Assembly (NCBI GenBank): GCA_008704415.1
Contig: VXIS01000149.1
Span: forward strand, 43,842-107,841
Origin: Sphaerosporella brunnea
Taxonomy: Eukaryota; Ascomycota; Pezizomycetes; Pezizales; Pyronemataceae
Reading direction: 5' to 3'
Length of the DNA: 64,000 nt
The translations under genes were made by a program, and so were the position numbers. Positions 56,344-64,000 of this stretch are shown here, in pieces. Numbering within the stretch: position 1 is the first letter of the stretch; every line of letters starts with the position of its first letter. The notes beneath the pieces were generated by a model that saw nothing but the letters and a program-made list of their open reading frames with translations, made no database searches and was not told the DNA's origin.

Positions 56344-58610
56344 ATGACTGTGGCAGTTGCGATTTCTCATACGGATAGTTCGGCGCCCAGGCGCACTGAC
56401 TCTTCGAAGGCGTCGACAAGTTCTCTTCCTTCAACATTCCAGCTGGACGATGCAGGCATACTCAATGGCATGAACGACTTGGAGGAAATTGGACTTGACG
56501 ACGACAACGATAGTGAGAGGGGGCGGTCAACAGATCGAACTGCACAGCGAGGAAGTTCAGGGTTGAACTCCTTGAGGGATCTTACCCACGCGCAAGCCAA
56601 ACGACCGACTGTACAAACAAACCTCTCGGTGCAAACACCCTCATCGCAGAACGACCTACTTGCGGCGCCGCAGGCTTCCAGCAGATCACGGAAGACGCAA
56701 TCCACGCCCTCTCTCCCGCGGCCGACGTCCTCTCGTGGACCATCGCCTGCACGCCACTCCATCGTGCCTAACGGCAGCGTCGCAACCCTCGGCAGTGGAT
56801 ATCGGCCGAGCATCTCGCCATCCGGACCTAAACGAACGTCTTGGCAACGAAAGACCAGCGAGCAATTGGAGGAGGAGTACGACTCGGATGACGAAGTTCC
56901 ACCAGACGCAATCTTTTACAACGTTCCGCTGTCGCCGAGGTCTGCGAAAGCATACTCCGCTTCGGCTTCGCCAGACCGGGAAACTAGTGGCAAGAGTGAC
57001 GGTACTGCGACACCTCCTGATGGGCGCTCGCTGCAGAAATCACATTCTACGACATCCATTGCTATTAATGGCGTGTCGGAGAAAAATGGATCAGAGCTCA
57101 GATCTAAGAGTTGGTCTGATGCGATGAGGAATCTAAGCGACGAAGCGAAAGAGCTGAGCGAAGCTTTGGAGAGGCATGCAGATGAGGAGATGTTGGAGAC
57201 CGAGAAGCGCCTGCAGCAACGAAGGAGCGCGCCTGCAGCTAGCAAGAAAAATACGCCACCGGCGTCAACGAAGCATTCGGTCGAATTGCCACCCCTGCAG
57301 GTGTCGAATGGCATCATCGACCCTCTACCAATCAGCAAAGAGAAGGAAGCAGTTTTGTCGCGGACCCGACCAAGTTGGCTTCCGCCAAAATCCAAGGAGG
57401 AGGAGAAAAGACACCTGAAAGAGTATCAGAAAATGATGCGCAGGTCACAAGAAGCGGGTGCGCCCCATGCAATCGCAGCGTTGTGGAATTTTGTCTGATG
57501 GTCATTTTAGAGCGCAAACGAGCGCAAAAGGAACGACAGGAACAGGAATCGCGAGATCGCTTGCACAATGAATTCTCCAATGTTTGGGAAAGCCAGATAA
57601 TACCAAACTGGGGCCGCGCCTGTAGGCTGGCGTCGACTAGAGAACTCTGGTGGCAGGGTATAGCTCCCCGGTGTAGAGGCCTCGTGTGGTCATTATCATT
57701 CGGCAACCACCTGGCGGTCAGCGCGGAAACCTACAAACTTGCCTTGAAACGGGCTAAGGACATCGAGATTGGCCTTAAGAAGGCTCCAACCATGTATACC
57801 CCGCGGGAGAGGGAAATCTTCAGCTCAATCCAGCGTGACGTTAAAGTGGCATTCCCGGAACTGAAAATATTCCAGGTTTGTTCGAACGATTCATGCAAAG
57901 AAAATCGCTGATGAGAGTGTCAGGAAAATGGCCCACTACACGAGAGCCTTGTGGATGTTTTGATGGCATACGCGATGTACCGGAGTGACGTGGGATATGT
58001 CTATGGAACACACGTTTGTGGCCCCTCCGGTTCATCATCACCGACTAATGGGATCATCAGACTGTAGCGGCCATGCTACTCCTTAACCAGTCACCGGAAC
58101 AAGCATTCTTAACACTTGCCAACATGCTTAACCGGCCACTGCCACTATCATTCTTCACGCAGGATGAGGGAGCGGTATGTCTCTTTGATACCATCTTCTG
58201 GATTGAGAGGCTGACAGCTCTGAAAGATTTCACGGTCGTATGCGCTTTTCCTCAAAGCTTTCCAATACAAACTCCCATCGCTTCACAAACACATCCATCA
58301 GAACCTACGGCTCCAACCAAACCTGTACCTCGAGCCGATGTTCCTCACACTCTTTTCGCTGCATTGCCCGGTGGACATCACTAGTCGCATTTGGGACATA
58401 TATTCTTTTGAAGGCGACAGCTTTTTGGTGCGCACCGCTGTCGGAATAATGACGGTATTGGAAAGCAAACTGTACGGCAGCCGAGACGAAGTCCTCAAAA
58501 TTTTGGGATGGAACGCCGGGATACTACCGCTAGGCAAGGAAGACGAATTCATGGCAGTCGTAAGAAGCGCTGGCAAAGAAGAGGTCGACAAGCCTGCGGA
58601 GGGGTTTTGA
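56344..58610 (+). CDS. TBC-domain protein lacking both catalytic fingers
   Basis: Five exons (56344-57457, 57511-57875, 57924-58013, 58061-58174, 58227-58610; introns 47-53 nt) give 688 aa. Residues 1-370 are disordered and Ser-rich. The TBC region starts near [12 protein letters not shown] (about 372) and contains [75 protein letters not shown], and [31 protein letters not shown]. Active Rab GAPs use the Arg of IxxDxxR and the Gln of YxQG; here these positions are Val (IQRDVKV) and Tyr (YVYG). The fold matches the TBC1D12/14-like group, so a Rab-binding scaffold is more likely than a GAP. Confidence 0.88.
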
Positions 58611-59194
58611 GCAGTTTAGTTGCTGGTCGACAAGCGCTTTCTTGTACCTTTTATCACCTGTACTTCTCTCCTTATATCTCTCACACACACTAACTACCTC
58701 TCTACACGGCTCGCAACGGATATTTGTTGTGTTCTTGCCAGCCACCAACTACCATCCACCCTTTTGCTTCTTCTTCTTCTCATTGTCTTTTTTTAATTTT
58801 GAACGTTTGTATAATTGGGGAGGGCTGATATATGTGAATGGGCCCGGCTGGGCACCAGTATTACTCAAGAATTAGATGGACAGGTAAGGAAGGGGGTCTC
58901 GGAGTTTAACTGTCTTTTTGTCATCTTTTTGTGTATATCCCGATCTTGCGCTTTGTGTATGAAAATCTGTACTTAAAATGTGGGGGATACTTGGGGGATC
59001 TGTCGCGCAAAGTCCGTAGGAAACCTAATGTAAATTGTCTGGAAGTCACAAATCATCAATCGTGACTGATCACGCTAAAACCCGCACCGCGTCGTGTCTA
59101 TACGCGAGTTTCCAACTTCCTGAATCGCCACGCGTCGACAACGAGCCCAGCTCAACCTCAATCTCAATCAACCACAACCACAACCACAACCAAA

Positions 59195-62100
59195 ATGGTC
59201 AATTCCAGCTCCACACCCAAAGCGAAGAAGCAGACTACGCTCTCGAGTTTTTTTGGCGCCAAACCGCCTCCGCAGCAGCAGAAACAGCCCGCCTCTCCGG
59301 CATCGCAGAAGAAGCAGCCAGCAAAAAAGAGCCAAGCTCCTCCGCCTCCGCCTCCTCCTCCTCCTCCGCCTCCTTCTTCCCCCCCTGCGGACGAAGAATT
59401 GGACGATGCCTCGCCTGTAGCACCAACAAGAAGACTGCGTGCGAAGCGAGCGTTAGAAGACGAAGAGTTTCTGGTCGACGACGACGACGCGGAGCTGTAT
59501 GCGCCGCCTGCGCCCAAGAAGCAGCGGCAACTTGATGCAGAGCCTGCTGGGACGCAGCGGTACCGCTTTGGGGCTTCGCAGCGGGGGACGGAGGTGGATG
59601 AGGATCCCAAGCGGAGACTACAGAAGGCCAAGCTGCGTGAGCAGTTTATGAAGAAGCTAGGGAAGATCGAGATTGCGCCGCATAGTGAGGATGCAGCTGT
59701 GGCGGGGGAGGAAGAGGAGGGAGACGAAGAACCGCAGCAGGCTGCCCCCAAAGCTAAGAAGGCACCGGCGGCCAGAGGTAAAGCTGCAGCTAAATCCGGC
59801 CCGAAATTGACGCCGATGGAGAAACAAGTTGTTGAGATCAAGCGGGCGCATCCGGACACGGTGCTAGTGGTGGAGGTGGGATATAAATTCCGGTTCTTTG
59901 GCGAGGATGCCAGGATCGCCTCACAAAATCTAGGCATCATGTGTATCCCGGGCAAAATGCGCTTCGATAATCACCCCTCCGAAGCGCATCTGGAGAAGTT
60001 TGCGTCTGCTAGCATTCCTGTCCATCGCCTGCATGTGCATGTCAAGCGCTTGGTTTCAAACGGTTACAAAGTCGGCGTTGTCAGGCAGCTGGAAACCGCC
60101 GCCCTCAAGGCCGCGGGTGATAATAAGTCCGGCCCGTTTGAGAGACGATTGACGAATCTTTACACTAAGGGCACGTATGTGGATGATATCGATGGAATGG
60201 AGGGTGATGATCTTTCGGCTGGTGCGGGCAGCGGCGGCGCTAGCAATACGGGCTTCTTGCTGTGTATCACCGAAAAACCCGGCGGTGGGTCGGGCACGGA
60301 TGAGAAGGTGCATGTGGGTATTGTCGCTGTGCAGCCCTCGACCGGCGAGGTGATATACGATGAATTTGACGATAGCTTCATGAGAACTGAGATTGAGACG
60401 AGGTTACTGCACAGTAAGGAGATGCAGCTCTGAGATGCATATCCCATGTTCTGACGAGCTCTAGTTGCGCCGTGCGAGTTCTTGATCGTCGGAGAGCTGA
60501 CTAAGGCGACGGAGAAGATCGTGTCGCATCTTGCTGGAAGCACGTGAGTAGGCCTTTGTGATGTGATGGGGTGTTGTACACTGAAAGTTGTAGAACTACT
60601 GTGTTCGGGGACCAGGCCCGCGTCGAACGAGTGGACAGGAACAAAAGTGCAATCGCAGAAGCCTCAACCCATGTCTCGAAGTTCTATGCCGACAAAGTGC
60701 AAGACTCCGACTCAGCCGAAGCGGAGGGAAAGAACAGTAAGTCGTGGTAACCGTGGCTCCATCGGATATCACTGACTCGCCCCAGAACTTCTGGATACCG
60801 TAATGGATCTACCAGACATGGTCAAGATATGTCTTTCTGCCATGATCGACCATCTAAAAGCGTATGGCTTGGAGCATGTACTCGATCTCACAGAATACTT
60901 CCAGTCTTTTAGTGGCCGCTCCCACATGCTGCTCAATGGCAACACGTTGTCCAGTCTGGAAATTTACAGAAACCAGACGGATTACACGACCAAGGGAAGC
61001 TTGTTCTGGACACTGGACAGGACAAAGACCAAGTTTGGAAAACGCCTCCTGAGGAATTGGGTCGGAAGACCGCTGCTGGACAAACCTCAGCTTGAGGAGA
61101 GAGTGAAAGCGGTAGAAGAGGTGATCCAAGGTGGCAACCCAAAGCTCGACAAGCTGAAGGAGCTGCTGTCCAAAATCTCGTACGACCTTGAAAAGGGTCT
61201 CATCAGGATTTACTACGGAAAGGTTTGCGGTCTTATAATTGACACGGCACATTGATCTGACGCATATGGATAGTGCACTCGTCCTGAACTGCTGGCCATC
61301 CTCCAGACTATGCTCAGGATAGCAAGCGCATTTCAACCAGTGGAACAACCCGAGAGCGTTGGTTTCAAGTCCAGCATCCTGAACAAGGCGATAGCAGCTC
61401 TTCCAGGGATCCGTGAGGATGTCGAGGCATTTTTGAACGAGTTCAACCTCCAAGCTGCGGCAAAAGACGACAAGTACGACTTTTTCAAGAACGAAGATGA
61501 GGATCCAGAGTTGGAGAAGATAGTTGAACACAAGCTTGTAGGTTTCGGCCCCAAAATCCTGTAGAATAAGATGTTGAAATCCGGCAGGGCATCACCGCGG
61601 TGGAATCAGACCTCGAGGAGCACAAGAAGGAAATCTCCAAGCAACTAAAAGGCAAAAAAGTGACATATGTCACAGTCTCGGGCATCGAATACCTAGTCGA
61701 AGTCCCCAACACCAAACCCGCGCTCAAAGATGTGCCCGCAAACTGGGTTAAAATCAGCGGGACCCAGAGGATAGCACGTTTCCACACACCAACAATCATA
61801 CAAATGCTGCGCGAGCGGGACCAACACAAAGAAGCACTCGCGGCGGAATGCGACAAGGCATTTAAACGTTTCCTTGCCCGCATCTCAACCAAATACCAGG
61901 CGCTCCGCGACTGCGTCGCCTCCCTCGCGGTGCTGGACTGTATCCTCTCCCTCGCCACCGTGGCGCAACAGCCCGGCTACGTCAAGCCCACCTTCGTCAA
62001 CGACACCATAATTGACGTCAAAGAAGGGCGGCACCCGATGGTCGAGCAGCTGCTGCTGGGCGCATACGTGCCCAACGACATATCTCTCTCCCACACCGGA

Positions 62101-62802
62101 AAGCGCGCCATGCTCGTCACCGGCCCAAACATGGGCGGCAAAAGCAGCTACGTCCGCCAAGTCGCGCTCATCGCAATCATGGCGCAGATCGGCTCCTACG
62201 TTCCAGCAGAGTCTGCGCGTCTCGGCCTGCTGGACGCAGTCTTTACCCGCATGGGCGCGTTCGACAACATGATGGCCGGCGAGAGCACGTTTATGGTCGA
62301 GCTCTCTGAGACGGCGGATATCTTGAAGCAGGCCACTTCTCGCAGCCTCATCATCCTTGACGAGCTCGGCCGCGGCACTAGCACCCACGACGGAGTCGCA
62401 ATCGCTCACGCGGTCTTTGACTACATCATCCAGGAACTCAAGTCGCTCCTCCTCTTTGTTACCCACTACCCGCTCCTTGCAAGGTTTGGCGATATATACC
62501 CCGAGGCCGTCGTCAACACGCACATGGCGTTTGAGGAGACGGGAGAGGGAGAAGAGGAGGTCGCGTTTTTGTACAGAGTAGCCGAGGGAGTCGCACATAG
62601 GAGTTATGGATTGAACGTGGCGAGACTTGCCGGCTTGCCGAGAGGACTTATTGAGGTTGCCGCCAAGAGAAGTCGAATGCTGGAGGAGGAGATTAGGGAT
62701 AAAGAGGCGTGCAGGTGGGCTAGGTCTGTGGCCCGCGTTGTGCACGGTGAGGAGATAGATGTTGATGCGCTGTTGAGAGGGCTAGAGTTTGTAGAAGTTT
62801 GA
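59195..62802 (+). CDS. MSH3: DNA mismatch repair ATPase Msh3
   Basis: Six exons (59195-60413, 60465-60543, 60594-60736, 60786-61222, 61274-61537, 61588-62802; introns 49-51 nt) give 1118 aa. Near the N-terminus is QTTLSSFF, a PCNA-interacting PIP box, then a Pro-rich low-complexity stretch and a nuclear-type basic region. The mismatch-binding domain starts [36 protein letters not shown] (about 205) and has the Msh3-type [25 protein letters not shown]. The clamp and lever domains follow. The ATPase has Walker [14 protein letters not shown] (about 892), the FMVELSET signature, Walker [17 protein letters not shown] and the H-loop FVTHYPLL. It pairs with Msh2 (MutS-beta) to recognise insertion/deletion loops. 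Confidence 0.95.
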
Positions 62803-62988
62803 GGCGGGTGGGTGGGACTGAGATGGAAGATGTAATCCTGTGCCATTTTGAAAATACGCTTTTTTTTTTTTTTTTTCTTTGCCGTAGCAGCGCCGGCGCG
62901 TGATCGGAGGAACGAAGTCGCCTGAAACTTATAACCTATATCCTCCCCACAGTCTATCTCCACCTGGATCCCCCCTCAACCAGGAATC

Positions 62989-63255
62989 ATGCCGTCTACG
63001 ATCTACACCGTCACTTCACCCAGCCTGAAGGCCATTGAAACCTCGCAACCTCGTGGCCGCATGACTGGACTTGCTACCTACCTGGAGGTTGAGCTACTCG
63101 TCGAGCCGATGCTCCCGATCACCCTGAGATTCGCAGCGGCGGCTCAAGTTGTTTTGTGCCCCCCCTGGTGCTGTTCGATAACCGCCGTGACCCCCCGTCG
63201 TCGCGGCTGTCGAGAAGATAGCCAGAGAGCCATAGCGAGCAACCCGTTGGGTTAA
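62989..63255 (+). CDS. possible hypothetical protein, 88 codons
   Basis: This open frame starts MPSTIYTVTSPSLKAIET in a good context (ATCATGCC) after a pyrimidine-rich leader. It could be the first exon of a larger gene (a GTTGAG follows LATYLE), but no downstream exon is convincing and no family is recognised. Confidence 0.25.
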   Translation: MPSTIYTVTSPSLKAIETSQPRGRMTGLATYLEVELLVEPMLPITLRFAAAAQVVLCPPWCCSITAVTPRRRGCREDSQRAIASNPLG

Positions 63256-63892
63256 AATCCCTGCGCTGCCTCCGCACTGAAGATTTCCTCATGTCGAAAT
63301 CCCCCGGGAGTTGTTCTTGTGCTTGTGCTTGTTCTTCTTGTAGAGATGATCTACAACTTAAAGTGACTTTGCCTGTGCTGTGTACGTGCTCGTCGCCGTG
63401 TGTTTGTGAGCCAAGGTGTGGTGTAGATGTGGGCAGGCCGCGTCGGGTGCGGGCACTGGGGGGCACGCTGCATATTTCCATGCTATGGCCATGTGTGAGG
63501 CGAATACAGCAATCATGGCAGTGTCAGCAAAGGAAATACGTCCAAACAGTCCGGGAAACCTGCTCTAACCTCAAAGCCCCGTCGTTGCTGTCATCGATGT
63601 CATCGCATACGTCAACCCTGAGCTTCTTCTTCTTCTTCTAAAGCCCTATCCTGGAAAGCGCTGGATGTTCAAAAGCCGAGTGATTTCCAGTGAGTCAACT
63701 CTCTCTCTCTGCTTCTTCGTCTTCGGCTTCGTCTTCTTCTTCTGCGAACAGCTTCCACCAGGCGACCTACTCGCCATCTCCTGCACTCTGCGGAGTCGTT
63801 AACCCCCTTGACCCCCTGATCCGGGTAAAGAACTAGACGCCAAGCACCACCACCACCACCTACAGCAAGCGTTTCCTCCAAACAGTCTCAAA

Positions 63893-64000
63893 ATGAGCGA
63901 CGCTAACAGCGTCCGCTGCGAGGGTGCAGCAGGCTCGGTTCGCCCCCCCCCCCCCCCAAGAAAAAACAATCGCCTCCTCACGAACAGCAGCAGGTTCACT
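63893..64000 (+). CDS. 5' end of a gene running off the window
   Basis: A start codon in a strong context (TCAAAATGAGC) opens MSDANSVRCEGAAGSVR, followed by a Pro run from the C tract, a KKKQ stretch and then Gln-rich sequence up to the window edge. Upstream is a CTT-rich leader (63690-63750). Too little is present to name a family. CAGCAG|GTTCAC near 63990 might be a splice donor. Confidence 0.4.
   Translation, partial: MSDANSVRCEGAAGSVRPPPPPRKNNRLLTNSSRFT

Noticed and set aside
61885..62745. 286-codon minus-strand ORF opposite the MSH3 ATPase domain
   Set aside because: It shadows a highly conserved coding exon and has no motif of its own.
1..64000. CRISPR arrays, operons, phage or bacterial defence genes
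   Set aside because: The DNA is eukaryotic with spliceosomal introns throughout. The tandem repeats present are coding minisatellites or microsatellites without spacers.

Overview
The window is nuclear DNA of a filamentous ascomycete fungus (Pezizomycotina-like). The evidence is short GT-AG introns (mostly 47-90 nt) with CTRAC/CTGAY branch sites, a Zn2Cys6 regulator, a repetitive mucin-like wall protein, a fungal DH-BAR-SH3 Rho exchange factor, a Tad1-type LINE, and MITE-like foldbacks. The species cannot be named from the sequence. Many genes were rebuilt by hand from splice signals; in each completed model the summed exon length is a multiple of three.

Layout. 0.4-6.1 kb is a repeat graveyard: a decayed Tad1-like LINE 3' end, a 271-bp palindromic foldback, one copy of an unclassified dispersed repeat, a second LINE 3' end that cuts into an unknown 341-codon ORF, and a decayed piggyBac-type transposase. 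7-10 kb holds a four-exon Zn2Cys6 transcription factor. 10-14 kb is gene-poor and microsatellite-rich and ends with a second, inverted copy of the unclassified repeat about 115 bp upstream of MDM35. 14.2-23.1 kb holds MDM35, a YOS1-like gene, a LYAR-type zinc-finger gene, a RING gene with SUMO-binding-like motifs and a WD40-cyclophilin (PPWD1-type) gene. 25.1-29.4 kb is a full eight-exon telomerase reverse transcriptase. It is divergent from an 1834-residue Rho guanine-nucleotide exchange factor (31.0-36.7 kb). 37.4-38.4 kb carries two Tourist/Harbinger-type MITEs and a third LINE 3' end. 38.9-48.2 kb holds a glutathione S-transferase, an ERV2-type sulfhydryl oxidase, a decayed DDE transposase, a PLP-dependent decarboxylase, a secreted class 3 lipase and a diacylglycerol-kinase-like protein. 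50.1-62.8 kb holds a GPI-type repetitive wall protein, a HAD phosphatase, a TBC-domain protein that lacks both catalytic fingers, and MSH3.

The genes do not form an evident pathway or biosynthetic cluster. They are mainly conserved housekeeping genes (genome maintenance: TERT and MSH3; secretory and mitochondrial functions: YOS1, ERV2 and MDM35; polarity and trafficking: the DH-BAR GEF and the TBC protein), separated by transposon debris. I found no new defence or CRISPR-like system. The most unusual items are the pseudo-GAP TBC protein, the degenerate kinase signature, the compact RING protein with SIM-like motifs, a 30-nt TERT intron, a YOS1 gene without a recognisable second membrane segment, and several foldback elements.
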